A DNA stretch of 37,895 nucleotides, taken from Pseudomonadales bacterium. Lineage in GTDB: Bacteria > Pseudomonadota > Gammaproteobacteria > Pseudomonadales > JAHRWD01. This document shows, piece after piece, positions 8,346-16,572 of this stretch (the first letter of the stretch is position 1; each line of letters starts with the position of its first letter). Under the pieces are notes generated by a model. The model was not told the origin of the DNA. It was given only the letters and a program-made list of their open reading frames with translations, and did not search any database. Location: NCBI GenBank assembly GCA_016763075.1, contig JAESUM010000013.1, forward strand, positions 1 through 37,895, given 5' to 3'. The translations under genes and the position numbers were made by a program.

Positions 8346-8930
8346 ATGATCAAAATCCCTACTCCTGCTCACGCAGTATCTGCGACACAAGCCTGGGTCC
8401 AATCGGTTGTGGTTGGGCTCAACTTTTGCCCCTTCGCCGGCAAAGAGCTTGCGAATAATCGGATTCGTTATGAGCTTAGCGATGCAACGGACATGCAGGC
8501 AGCGCTCGAGTTACTGGTTGTTGAATTAGAGCAGCTTGATCAGCACTCGGATATCGAAACCACGCTGATTATATTCACCCAGGGCTTTGCCCAATTTCAC
8601 CCGTTTCTCGACCTTCTCGATGTTGCAAACCAGCTCATTAGTGACCAAGACTACGAAGGTATTTACCAGCTCGCAAGCTTTCACCCAAACTACTGCTTTG
8701 CCGATGCCACTGCTGATGACCCCAGTAACTTTACCAATCGCTCGCCTTACCCGATGCTGCACATTATTCGCGAGCATAGCCTTGAACAAGCCCTTGAGCG
8801 CACCACAAACCCAGAGCAAATACCGCAACGCAATATCCAGCTAGCCCGCGAAGTGGGTACACCAAAGCTCCAACAATTGCTTGATGCGTGCACAAATACC
8901 GAAACAAAAGCACCGGATACTGGAGCGTAG
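8346..8930 (+). CDS. DUF1415 family protein
   Basis: A 194-residue cytoplasmic protein that I recognise as DUF1415. Markers are WVQSVVVGLNFCPFAGKEL near residue 20, a middle ETTLIIF segment, and the conserved block from LASFHPNYCFAD to NRSPYPMLHIIRE. The function of the family is not established; the conserved Cys, His, Asp and Arg residues suggest an enzyme or metal site, but that is inference. Its start codon lies 10 bases after the murJ stop, and the hydratase gene pair follows after about 70 bases. No membrane segment or signal peptide is visible. Confidence 0.88.
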   Translation: MIKIPTPAHAVSATQAWVQSVVVGLNFCPFAGKELANNRIRYELSDATDMQAALELLVVELEQLDQHSDIETTLIIFTQGFAQFHPFLDLLDVANQLISDQDYEGIYQLASFHPNYCFADATADDPSNFTNRSPYPMLHIIREHSLEQALERTTNPEQIPQRNIQLAREVGTPKLQQLLDACTNTETKAPDTGA

Positions 8931-9001
8931 AGAGATGCGCCAAGGCGTGCTTACAATGCTTTCATACAACTCTAACAATAATAACGATCAAAGGAGTGAA
9001 C

Positions 9002-9517
9002 ATGCCTGAACCGAAAGTACTGACCGATGAACTGATGGCCTGGGTTGGCCGTGAGTCTGCCCCGAAAACCGCACAGGTTACCGAGCGAGACCTGCGCCGC
9101 TTTGCCACCGCCCACACATTGTGGGAGCCCAACCCGCTGCATTTTGATAAAGATGCCGCCGCCAAAACACCCTTTGGTGGAACCATCGCACCATTTTTAA
9201 GCTACGGTAATTCGTTTTCCGAATTCCCCCATGTTTCGGTATTGGGTGGCGATGGCCACTCTAGAAAAGTCGCACCCAAACAGCCAACCCTCACACCGCC
9301 TTTGCCACTGCCGCGCGCTATGGCAGGCGGAACCGAGGTCGAATACATTCGGCCAATCCGCGCAGGCGACACCATCACCCAACAATCAAAACTGGTTGAA
9401 CTGACTGAAAAGCTTGGCAAAAGTGGCCCGCTGGTATTTGTAACCACTGCCACCACGTACAGCAACCAAAATGGCAACCCCGCCGTCATCGTCAAAATGA
9501 CACTTATTTACCGCTAG
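9002..9517 (+). CDS. MaoC-like dehydratase subunit (FAS1-like N-terminal type)
   Basis: A 171-residue hot-dog-fold protein of the MaoC N-terminal / FAS1-like dehydratase group. A strong AAAGGAG precedes the ATG at 9002. The segment TLWEPNPLHFDKDAAAK is a variant of the hydratase-2 motif with a conserved His, and VEYIRPIRAGDTIT is typical of MaoC proteins. The gene lies nine bases upstream of a second MaoC gene, so the two probably form a heteromeric (R)-specific 2-enoyl-CoA hydratase like the ChsH1-ChsH2 pairs of steroid degraders. The substrate is not readable from sequence; a branched or steroid-type acyl-CoA is plausible. Together with the upstream SDR this resembles the two activities of peroxisomal MFE-2 carried on separate proteins. 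Confidence 0.85.
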   Translation: MPEPKVLTDELMAWVGRESAPKTAQVTERDLRRFATAHTLWEPNPLHFDKDAAAKTPFGGTIAPFLSYGNSFSEFPHVSVLGGDGHSRKVAPKQPTLTPPLPLPRAMAGGTEVEYIRPIRAGDTITQQSKLVELTEKLGKSGPLVFVTTATTYSNQNGNPAVIVKMTLIYR

Positions 9518-9526
9518 GAGGGCAAC

Positions 9527-9979
9527 ATGAGCACAGTTTATTGGGAAGACGTATCTGAAGGTCAGGAGATCCCCTCCAAAAGTATCGCTATTGGCGCTGC
9601 GCAGTTGTTCCAAGTGTCTGCCGCAACCTGCAATACCCACCGTATACATTTCGATACGCTTTGGGCGCAACATGAGGGCTACGAAGAACGTGTGATTCAC
9701 GGCCCTCTTCAAGGCGAAATTTTAGTGCAAACACTGGAAAGCTGGATTGGCACTACCGGCTGGCTACGAAAAATAAACTACAGCAACCGGCGCTACGCCG
9801 TGGTCGATGAAAACCTTACAGGCAAAGGCCGCGTCACCCACGTGTACCAAGACAATGGCCAATCCTTTGCTGATCTAGAAATATGGGTGGAAAAAGATTC
9901 CGGCGAAGTTACCGTACCGGGTACCGCAACGGTAGAATTGCCAACCCGTGAAAGGGCCATACAAGTACCCAAAGACTAG
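9527..9979 (+). CDS. MaoC-like dehydratase, second subunit
   Basis: A 150-residue hot-dog-fold protein, started by an ATG at 9527 with GGAGGG just upstream, nine bases after the previous stop. The segment TCNTHRIHFDTLWAQ corresponds to the hydratase-2 active-site motif, but the usual Asp-x-Asn pattern is altered to Asn-x-His while the His is kept. It is followed by the conserved VIHGPLQGEILVQ helix. It most likely forms a complex with the preceding gene product as an enoyl-CoA hydratase. A tandem repeat and a good terminator follow, marking the end of this transcription unit. Confidence 0.86.
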   Translation: MSTVYWEDVSEGQEIPSKSIAIGAAQLFQVSAATCNTHRIHFDTLWAQHEGYEERVIHGPLQGEILVQTLESWIGTTGWLRKINYSNRRYAVVDENLTGKGRVTHVYQDNGQSFADLEIWVEKDSGEVTVPGTATVELPTRERAIQVPKD

Positions 9980-9996
9980 CCAGCAATCTGCCGGCT

Positions 9997-10034
9997 TAGT
10001 GCAGAGGCGTAGTGCAGAGGCCTTAGTGCAGTGG
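9997..10034. repeat. Three tandem copies of a TAGTGCAG unit (13-14 bp period)
   Basis: TAGTGCAGAGGC occurs at 9997 and 10010, and a third, diverged copy (TAGTGCAGTGG) starts at 10024. The last copy forms the left arm of the downstream terminator, so the repeat may have arisen by duplication of the terminator arm. Confidence 0.6.
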
Positions 10035-10062
10035 TTTGGTGCAATACCAAGCCACTGTTTTT
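10029..10062 (+). terminator. Rho-independent terminator after MaoC pair
   Basis: CAGTGG-T-TTGGT and ACCAA-G-CCACTG form an 11-pair stem with one central mismatch around a GCAAT loop. It is followed by five T residues, about 50 bases after the second MaoC stop. Confidence 0.85.
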
Positions 10063-10118
10063 AAACGGATTTAAAAGCGCGCTTGCGCAGCCACCTCTTA
10101 ACAACAATGACCACTGGG

Positions 10119-10499
10119 TTATCTGGCGTTCTTTGCTGCTATTAAAGCTCCAGAAAAAAACCAAGTAATAAATCCTGCAATAACGAACCCGCACAAAACT
10201 CCAGTGGTATTCGCAAGTAAATCCAACCACTCGCCATAACGATTTGCGTAAGGCTGTATTAGCTCGATTGCCCCGCCGTACACAATAAAACTCAAACCAA
10301 ATAAGACCCACTTATCTGGTTTTCGCAGCGCAGTCGGAAATACCAAAATCGTATATGCAATAACATGATGAAGTTTATCTGTGCCTGGTACATCGGGAAG
10401 GTGTTCTGCTGGCCAAAGAGACGATGCCGTAACCCCCGCCAATGAAAACAAAGTGATAGCGACCCAGTTTTTTTGCACGAACAGAATTAGTTGAATCAT
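10119..10499 (-). CDS. VanZ-like membrane protein
   Basis: A 126-residue inner-membrane protein with about four hydrophobic segments. VanZ-family signatures are present: DKLHHVIAY near residue 41, GGAIELIQP near residue 75, and RYGEWLDLLANTTG near residue 90. These conserved Asp, His, Glu and Arg positions define the family, whose biochemical role outside teicoplanin resistance is not known. The ATG at 10499 has no strong ribosome site. It is convergent with the MaoC genes across the terminator and stands alone, with about 190 AT-rich bases separating it from the acyl-CoA ligase. Confidence 0.8.
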   Translation of the reverse strand: MIQLILFVQKNWVAITLFSLAGVTASSLWPAEHLPDVPGTDKLHHVIAYTILVFPTALRKPDKWVLFGLSFIVYGGAIELIQPYANRYGEWLDLLANTTGVLCGFVIAGFITWFFSGALIAAKNAR

Positions 10500-10688
10500 T
10501 AATTTGTTACGATTAAATATTTTGAAAGAGCCCGTCGCGCTTGTTCCACGATCTCTAAATAAAAAAACAGCTCAATAGAGACCTGAATCAATACTGCGGT
10601 AAACAATATTATTTATACAAAAATATTACGCTAGATATTTCGCCTTGTTTCCATGAACTCAATATGCGCTTACGCGCCCAAACCTACA

Positions 10689-12146
10689 TTACAACCGATC
10701 TTCCCGCAATTGTTTGCGCCGCGATTTACCAGCATCGTCGCGCAGTGGCTGCGTTACAAATTCGATGGTTCTGGGGATTTTGTAGCGCACCAATCGTTCT
10801 TTGAGGTAATCGAGCAACTCCTGTTCGCTAATACCACCGGGGGCATCGACGATGGCATGTACCATATTACCCATCTCTTCATCGGGCAAACCGATCACCG
10901 CTGAACTGCGCACAGGGCCGTAGCCATCAATCGCCGCCTCGATTTCTGCAGGGTAAATGTTGGCGCCGCCGGATAGAATCATATCGGTATTACGATCCGC
11001 CAAATAGAGATAACCGTCCTCATCTATACGGCCCAGATCCCCCAGGCTTTCCCAACCATCACCCAACATCTTTGCATCTGCACCAACGTATCGGTAGGTT
11101 GAACCGGGGCCGCTGGCTGGGCGCATATAGAGTTCACCGATTTCATTCGGCGGTAGCCTTTCGCCATTCTCGCCGACAATTTTCATCTCACATGATTCAT
11201 CAGGCTTACCGACAGAACCCCGATGAGCAAGCCATTCAGTACCGTTGATAATGGTTGAGCCAATACCTTCGGTGCCCCCGTACAGCTCCCAAATAACATC
11301 CGCCCCAAGCCACTCAATAAACCGATCCTTTAGCCATTCAGGGCAGGGAGATGCGAGATGCCAAAGGGCGCGCAGGCTCGACATATCGTATTTGGTGCGA
11401 ATATCTTCGGGCAGCTTCCAGATGCGCTGCATCATCGTCGGCACCATATACACCACATCGATGCGATACTGCTCAATGATCGACAGAGTTTGTTCCGCAT
11501 CAAAACGTGTGGTAACCACAACGGTGTTGCCCTTAAACAGCGCTGACATTCCCCACATAAATGGCCCATTGTGGTACATCGGCCCAGGGATCAACATTGC
11601 ACCCTGCTGGTGAATCTCCAGCATTTCGCCATCAATATCCCAGACCGCAGGAATAGAAGAAACAATCAGCTTGGGACGACCGGTGCTGCCGCCAGATGTC
11701 ATCGCTTTTAATGAGTCTGCAGTAGCTTCTGGCAACTGCTCTGCTGAGAGAACATGGTCTTTTATCACGGTTTTCGTATAACCAACCGGAACAGAAGTGA
11801 CATTGGGATAATCCTCATCCGCAACGCCAACCACCAAACCCGGTGCGGCTAATTCGATCAGCTGATCAAGCTCAAATTTAGGCAATTTAGCAGAAACCGG
11901 CTGCGGCGTTGCCCCCAACTTCCACGCCGCAAGGCTAGCCTGGAAAAATTCAACACCATTGGGTAAGGCAATGGTCACGAAATCATTTTGATTCACCCCA
12001 AGCGCTTGGTACGCGCGGGCAAGTTGATTGGTGGTTTGCTCTAAAGTTTTCCAATCTAGTTTTTCATCTTCATGAACTAACGCAATCGCATCTGGCTGGA
12101 TCTCAGCCCAATAAGCAACAACACGAGAGATGGGGATTATGTGCAT
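10689..12146 (-). CDS. AMP-forming acyl-CoA synthetase (bile-acid/fatty-acid CoA ligase type)
   Basis: A 485-residue member of the acyl-adenylate-forming family, which activates a carboxylic acid to its CoA thioester with ATP. The P-loop is MTSGGSTGRPK (about residue 150) and the second core motif is ELYGGTEGIG. The hinge region runs GDLGRIDEDGYLYLADR, followed by DMILSGGANIYPAEIEA. The catalytic C-terminal Lys is in DDAGKSRRK. The start is an ATG at 12146 with AGGA eight bases upstream. It is rather short and most like the acid-CoA ligases of steroid and bile-acid pathways, but the substrate cannot be fixed from sequence. It could feed the nearby SDR and MaoC enzymes, although it lies in a separate transcription unit. 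Confidence 0.9.
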   Translation of the reverse strand: MHIIPISRVVAYWAEIQPDAIALVHEDEKLDWKTLEQTTNQLARAYQALGVNQNDFVTIALPNGVEFFQASLAAWKLGATPQPVSAKLPKFELDQLIELAAPGLVVGVADEDYPNVTSVPVGYTKTVIKDHVLSAEQLPEATADSLKAMTSGGSTGRPKLIVSSIPAVWDIDGEMLEIHQQGAMLIPGPMYHNGPFMWGMSALFKGNTVVVTTRFDAEQTLSIIEQYRIDVVYMVPTMMQRIWKLPEDIRTKYDMSSLRALWHLASPCPEWLKDRFIEWLGADVIWELYGGTEGIGSTIINGTEWLAHRGSVGKPDESCEMKIVGENGERLPPNEIGELYMRPASGPGSTYRYVGADAKMLGDGWESLGDLGRIDEDGYLYLADRNTDMILSGGANIYPAEIEAAIDGYGPVRSSAVIGLPDEEMGNMVHAIVDAPGGISEQELLDYLKERLVRYKIPRTIEFVTQPLRDDAGKSRRKQLREDRL

Positions 12147-12246
12147 AACAATTTCCTGACTGTTTTTATTTTTATGGGAATTCGGGCTATGTGGCTCCGC
12201 CTATCTATTATCTTATCTATCTAGAATTTTCCGTTGCCGAAAGCCC

Positions 12247-12378
12247 CTAACCTATTGCTGGGTTTGAGATTTTAGCTGGATATATTTTCTTGGATTGACG
12301 GCACTCACCGAGTGCTTCATCTGCGGTTTCGATACCCTTAAGCAATGTGTAAATCTGGTTTTTTATTTTTGAATTCAT
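12247..12378 (-). CDS. Possible small protein, 43 residues, unrecognised
   Basis: An ATG at 12378 opens a 43-residue frame starting MNSKIKNQIYTLLKGIETAD, rich in Lys, Glu and Ala and likely helical, ending at a TAG at 12247. Composition is protein-like, with no rare-codon clustering. However, the ribosome site is weak and no family is recognised. It may be a real small protein or chance. Confidence 0.3.
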   Translation of the reverse strand: MNSKIKNQIYTLLKGIETADEALGECRQSKKIYPAKISNPAIG

Positions 12379-12396
12379 GGGTGTTTCATTTCTTTC

Positions 12397-12423
12397 TTAG
12401 CATCCTTAGCATCCTTAGCATCC
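12397..12423. repeat. Perfect 3 x 9-bp tandem repeat
   Basis: TTAGCATCC is repeated three times without mismatch. On the minus strand one frame through it reads Asp-Ala-Lys repeated three times, just upstream of the possible small gene. A slippage-prone microsatellite is the simplest reading. Confidence 0.75.
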
Positions 12424-12562
12424 GGCAACTTAGAACGCAGCGAAAAACTGACCCGCGTGCTTGCGCACGTTAATTTTTATACCGTCAGATAACAGCATTT
12501 TTTACATTTAGCACCGCTACCGTAAACGTCGCACCTTCCCATACGCAATAACCCGATGCCAA

Positions 12563-13132
12563 TTACCTGTCACCCATCAATTTAACCCGCAACAACGCAG
12601 CCACACTAATCGCATCTGTAATCCCTCCTTCCATCGCCATTTCTATCGCTTCCGCCAACGGCAATTTGTAGACTTTAAGCTGCTCGGTAGATTCATGGTT
12701 GGTTTCGCAAAACTGCAAATCTTTCGCTACAAACACTTGTGCATATTCGTCGGTAACTGAGTTGCTGGTGTGCAGCTCCATCAATAACTCCCAATGGTTT
12801 GCGGTTATTCCAGCTTCTTCTTTTAGCTCTCGTTTTGCGCCATTTAATGGTGACTCGCCCACTGGCGAACCACCCATGGGTATCTCCCAAAAGTACTTTC
12901 CTAGCGCATACCGGTATTGGCCAATTAACCAAGTGTTGCCTTGATCGTCTATTGGAATAATCCCGATGGCATAATTTTTCATATGCACGAGGCCGTATAT
13001 TCCCGGGTTTCCGGAAGGGTCGGTAACTTGATGCTCGGTAACGCTTATCCACGGATTGTCGTATATTTTTGTTTTAGACAACGTGCGCCAGGGCGATACT
13101 TGTTGTGATGAATCCTGCGGTAATTTGCTCAT
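12563..13132 (-). CDS. NUDIX hydrolase (ADP-ribose pyrophosphatase-like)
   Basis: A 189-residue NUDIX enzyme that should cleave a nucleoside diphosphate linked to another group. The NUDIX box is complete: GGSPVGE, seven residues, then RELKEEAGI, matching G-x5-E-x7-REU-x-EE-x-GU around residue 90-112. The upstream IGQYRYALGKYFWEIPMGG segment resembles ADP-ribose/GDP-mannose pyrophosphatases (NudF/NudK group). The exact substrate is open. The ATG at 13132 is divergent from marR; the intervening 169 bases carry the marR promoter and operator, so this gene could share the control. Confidence 0.9.
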   Translation of the reverse strand: MSKLPQDSSQQVSPWRTLSKTKIYDNPWISVTEHQVTDPSGNPGIYGLVHMKNYAIGIIPIDDQGNTWLIGQYRYALGKYFWEIPMGGSPVGESPLNGAKRELKEEAGITANHWELLMELHTSNSVTDEYAQVFVAKDLQFCETNHESTEQLKVYKLPLAEAIEMAMEGGITDAISVAALLRVKLMGDR

Positions 13133-13173
13133 ATTGCGTCCATTTTACCCGATTAATCTCGGCAATATCGTGG

Positions 13174-13203
13174 TTGACAAGCAGCCTATTCAGCGCCTCT
13201 AAT
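13174..13203 (+). promoter_or_regulatory. Sigma-70 promoter for the marR-emrAB operon
   Basis: TTGACA at 13174-13179 and TCTAAT at 13198-13203 are separated by 18 bases. The match is six of six for the -35 and five of six for the -10. It would start transcription about 90 bases before marR and overlaps the operator-like palindrome. Confidence 0.6.
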
Positions 13204-13215
13204 AGTGTACTATTA
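13200..13215. promoter_or_regulatory. Probable MarR-family operator
   Basis: TAATAGT-GT-ACTATTA is a perfect 16-bp inverted repeat overlapping the -10 box and likely start site of the marR promoter. Size and position match autoregulatory MarR operators, where binding blocks RNA polymerase. Confidence 0.6.
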
Positions 13216-13301
13216 AGTAGCGCCCTAATTAGAATAATAAAGCTACAAAATAGCACTGCTCTATCTAATTTTATATTCTCAATCTACACACATGGTTACC
13301 G

Positions 13302-13766
13302 ATGGACTCAAAAATTAGTACCGAAGAATCCCGCATTCAGGAGGAGTTTGGCTTCGCACTGATTCGACTTGCGCGCCGCTGGCGTATGCGGCTTGACCGG
13401 CAAATGAAGACGGAAGGGTTAACCGAATCCCAATGGAATACGTTGGTGTACTTAGCTCGCGGTGGCAATGGCAAACTGCAAAAAGACCTGGCAAACTCCA
13501 TTGGCATTGAAGGCCCAACCTTGGTCCGGCTACTGGATAACCTTGAAGAAAAAGGTTTGGTTGAACGGCGTGCCTCGGCAACAGACCGGCGCGGCAAAAC
13601 CGTACACCTTGGTGCGGATACAAGCCTGCTACTTGAAAATTTTAGTAACACCGCACTTACGCTTAGAGCGCAACTGTTGAGGGGCGTGCCAGCTGAATCG
13701 CTTCAGCAGTGCCTAGATGTATTTGACCTCATTATTGAAAACGCACGTTCTTTGGAAAAAACATGA
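13302..13766 (+). CDS. MarR/SlyA-family transcriptional regulator
   Basis: A 154-residue winged-helix regulator. The DNA-binding part shows the recognition-helix region NSIGIEGPTLVRLLDNLEEKG followed by the wing (RRASATDRRGKTVHL), as in SlyA-like MarR proteins that bind palindromes and respond to small ligands. It is the first gene of an operon with a membrane fusion protein and an EmrB-type transporter. The next gene begins at 13763, so stop and start overlap as ATGA, implying translational coupling. It most likely represses its own operon through the palindrome at 13200-13215 and is released by a transported compound. The start is an ATG at 13302 without a strong ribosome site. Confidence 0.92.
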   Translation: MDSKISTEESRIQEEFGFALIRLARRWRMRLDRQMKTEGLTESQWNTLVYLARGGNGKLQKDLANSIGIEGPTLVRLLDNLEEKGLVERRASATDRRGKTVHLGADTSLLLENFSNTALTLRAQLLRGVPAESLQQCLDVFDLIIENARSLEKT

Positions 13767-14875
13767 GTACGGAACCCACTGACACAGAAGTCACTGATAG
13801 CGACGAGGGTAATAGTAAAAACCTGATCATTCTGATTTTGACGGTCGTTATTTTGGCCGCCAGTAGCTATTGGGGGTACCAGCGTTATACCCATGTTTAT
13901 ATTAGCGATGCACGCATCAGTGCTTCGATGATTGCAGTGGGCAGCCGTGTTCCGGGCTGGGTTTCGCAGTTTGATGTCAGCAGCAATGATCGACTAGAAA
14001 AAGGCCAGCCTATTATTAGCATTGATTCCCGCGACGCTGCGCTGCGACTCAAAGAACTAGACGCTCAAGTGGCTGCAACTCGTGCAGAAATGAGCCGCCT
14101 CACCGCTCAAAAAAACATGGTGGACTTACAAACCGGTAGCCGACAAAAAGCTGCGCAGTCGCGTTTGTCTGAGGCTCGCTCGGGCTTGACCTCTAGCCAA
14201 GTTAAGCTTGATTTTTCCTTTCAGGACCTTCAACGCGCAACCAAACTGCGCAACAAAAACCTGATTGCTCAACACCAGTGGGACCGTAAAAAATCAATTT
14301 TTGACCAAGCCAAGCAAGCCCAGGCTGGCTGGAGCGCGAAGATAAACACTGCTCAGGCTGCGGTATCTGAAGCTCAAGCCAACCGTAACCAAATGATCGT
14401 ATTGGAGAGCCAGCAACTTAAAATTTCCCACCAGTTGCAACAAATGCAAGCCAGCCGTGACCGACAAGCGCTTAAGGTTGCGGACCATACGATCCCAAGC
14501 CCTATTTCCGGCGTAGTCGACGAAACCTTTGTCGATGCTGGTGAATATATTGGCGCGGGGCAACGTATTTTACTGATGCACGACCCCGAAAAAATTTGGA
14601 TTAAAGCCAACGTAAAAGAAACCGAAATCCGCTACATTGAAGTGGGTACGCGCGCCGTCATTGTTGTAGATGCTTACCCCGATCTCAAACTGATTGGCGA
14701 AGTTTCGCGTATTGGCAGCTCAGCCACCAGCCAGTTTTCGCTGCTGCCCAACGCCAACCCCAGCGGCAATTTCACCAAAATCACTCAGCGTATTCCCGTT
14801 TGGATATCGTTCTCTCAATACGACCCACGTTTACGTCCTGGCATGATGGTTGAGGTGGGGCTTGAGATCCGATAA
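13763..14875 (+). CDS. HlyD/EmrA-family membrane fusion protein
   Basis: The periplasmic adaptor of a tripartite drug efflux pump, 370 residues. One N-terminal membrane anchor (LIILILTVVILAASSYWGY, about residues 22-41) is followed by the first half of the lipoyl domain (SRVPGWVSQFDV). A long Gln/Ala-rich coiled-coil hairpin spans about residues 90-220, then the second lipoyl half (HTIPSPISGVVDETFVDAGE) and a beta-barrel domain (IWIKANVKETEIRYI). The ATG overlaps the marR stop. It should connect the adjacent inner-membrane transporter to a TolC-type outer-membrane channel, which is not encoded in this window. Confidence 0.93.
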   Translation: MSTEPTDTEVTDSDEGNSKNLIILILTVVILAASSYWGYQRYTHVYISDARISASMIAVGSRVPGWVSQFDVSSNDRLEKGQPIISIDSRDAALRLKELDAQVAATRAEMSRLTAQKNMVDLQTGSRQKAAQSRLSEARSGLTSSQVKLDFSFQDLQRATKLRNKNLIAQHQWDRKKSIFDQAKQAQAGWSAKINTAQAAVSEAQANRNQMIVLESQQLKISHQLQQMQASRDRQALKVADHTIPSPISGVVDETFVDAGEYIGAGQRILLMHDPEKIWIKANVKETEIRYIEVGTRAVIVVDAYPDLKLIGEVSRIGSSATSQFSLLPNANPSGNFTKITQRIPVWISFSQYDPRLRPGMMVEVGLEIR

Positions 14876-16478
14876 CTGGACAGTTCCTGACGATATAATC
14901 GCAGGGCCTAAAGTAAGAGAGCTCTATCAACGAATAGGGCCGGCTTATCGCTGGCTGGTCATTGCTACGGTGATGATTGGCTCCTTCACCACGCTGCTTA
15001 CTGGCACCATTATAAACGTTGCCATCCCCAGTATTATGGGTGCGTTTGGCATGGGTGCCGATCAAGTGCAATGGGTTTCTACCGGCTACCTTGCTGCCAC
15101 CACCAGCTTTATGTTGGTTACCGCATGGGCGATTGAGGCCTTTGGAATGCAGGCAACGTATATCACCGCGATGGTGGTGTTTTTGCTGGGTTCTGTGCTT
15201 GGCGGCATTGCCATTAGCTCTGAGCAGCTGATTCTATCTCGCCTTATTCAAGGCATGGCTGCTGGGCTGGTTCAGCCTGCGGCGATGCTTATCATCATTC
15301 AGGTTTTCCCGCTCAGCCGGCGCGGCATGGCCATGGGCATATTCAGCATTGGCGTGGTGCTGGCACCAGCGATGGGCCCTACCGTTGGTGGCTTGCTGGT
15401 TGATAACCTGTCCTGGCGTTATGTTTTTATGATTCAACTGCCACTGGCGCTGGCTACCATTCCGCTGGCGATGCTGTTTTTACCCACGCGTGAAGCCACT
15501 GGGCCGCGTACTCCGTTTGATTGGCTTGGGCTGATTTTGCTGTCGTTATTTACCGCCGCATTCCTATACGGGTTAACCAACGGTCAACGCTTTGGCTGGA
15601 GTTCCGATAAAACCGTCCTGATCTTCGCGCTGGCCCTAACCTCGGGGGTTTCTTTTGTTTACTGGGAAAGTAAAACCGCCAACCCATTAATGGACCTTTC
15701 GATCTTTAAAGTACCGGCTTTCGTGGCCGCTGCAACGGTGACGTTTGTACTGGGCATTGGTCTGTTTGGCTCCACCTATTTGATCCCGCTGTTTTTACAA
15801 ACTGTGATGGGCGTAAGCCCTACCGACGCCGGTTTGCTGCTAATGCCTGCCGGTTTAGCCATGGCTGCTATGAACCCTGTTTCTGGGTTTTTAAGCGATA
15901 AAACCTCACCGCGTCTGATGATCATCATCGGGCTTAATGTCTTCGCATTTTCGTCATTTTTGTATTCTGGCATCGATCTGAACACCGGCTTTGTCACCCT
16001 TATTTGGTGGACCATTATCGGCCGTGTCGGAATGTCGTGTATTTTCCCCAGCCTTAACGCCGCCGCATTAAAAGCATTGCCCTTTAGCCAGATGGGGCAA
16101 GGTTCTGGTGTGATCAATTTCCTACGCCAATTGGGCGGGGCCTTCGGCGTGAACCTGCTAACCATCTTGCTGCAGCGCCGCATCAGCTTTTATTCAGATG
16201 CGTTTATCTCTACTCAAACCGCCTCCAACCTTGCCACTGAAGACACCATTGCATCGGTACGCGAAACCCTGGCCCAGGGCGGTGTTGCTGCCGCTCACCA
16301 AACCCCAATGGCGATGCAATATTTGGCCCAGACTATTCACTACCAAGCCAGTGTTTTGAGCTACCGCGACATGTTTTTGATGATCGTGTTTATCTTCTTC
16401 CTATCGATGATTCCTGCCTGGTTTATGGGTGGTAAAGAAGATCCACAAATGCCTCCGGGGCCGCCACCTGGTAAATAG
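14850..16478 (+). CDS. EmrB/QacA-family (DHA2) multidrug efflux transporter
   Basis: A major-facilitator proton antiporter with about 14 membrane segments and 542 residues. Typical features are GTIINVAIPSIMGAFGM in the first helix region, the loop DQVQWVSTGYLAATTSFML, and the antiporter motif C region (GVVLAPAMGPTVGGLLVD). The hydrophilic C-terminus is rich in Pro and Gly. There is no early ATG. A TTG at 14850 overlaps the previous gene by 26 bases, and a second in-frame TTG at 14862 follows GAGGTGGGG closely, so the start is uncertain. It is the last gene of the marR-emrA-emrB operon and probably exports a toxic hydrophobic compound. Confidence 0.93.
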   Translation: MRWGLRSDNWTVPDDIIAGPKVRELYQRIGPAYRWLVIATVMIGSFTTLLTGTIINVAIPSIMGAFGMGADQVQWVSTGYLAATTSFMLVTAWAIEAFGMQATYITAMVVFLLGSVLGGIAISSEQLILSRLIQGMAAGLVQPAAMLIIIQVFPLSRRGMAMGIFSIGVVLAPAMGPTVGGLLVDNLSWRYVFMIQLPLALATIPLAMLFLPTREATGPRTPFDWLGLILLSLFTAAFLYGLTNGQRFGWSSDKTVLIFALALTSGVSFVYWESKTANPLMDLSIFKVPAFVAAATVTFVLGIGLFGSTYLIPLFLQTVMGVSPTDAGLLLMPAGLAMAAMNPVSGFLSDKTSPRLMIIIGLNVFAFSSFLYSGIDLNTGFVTLIWWTIIGRVGMSCIFPSLNAAALKALPFSQMGQGSGVINFLRQLGGAFGVNLLTILLQRRISFYSDAFISTQTASNLATEDTIASVRETLAQGGVAAAHQTPMAMQYLAQTIHYQASVLSYRDMFLMIVFIFFLSMIPAWFMGGKEDPQMPPGPPPGK

Positions 16479-16572
16479 CGGCTGTTAGGTTAGCGCTTAA
16501 TCTTGTTACACTGCTTTGACCGCCTGCCATTGGCTGCGTAATGGATACTAATAACAATAAGAGGATGTCAGC

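Larger units (their letters stand above)
12147..12562. other. Gene-poor stretch of 416 bases
   Basis: This AT-rich interval between the acyl-CoA ligase start and the NUDIX stop holds a possible 43-codon minus-strand frame (12247-12378) and a three-copy 9-bp tandem repeat (12397-12423). I saw no tRNA, convincing terminator or other gene in it. Confidence 0.6.

Noticed and set aside
16516-16544. TTGACC with a 17-base spacer to TAATGG ahead of the alcohol dehydrogenase
   Set aside because: The -10 matches consensus poorly, so a promoter call is not supported.
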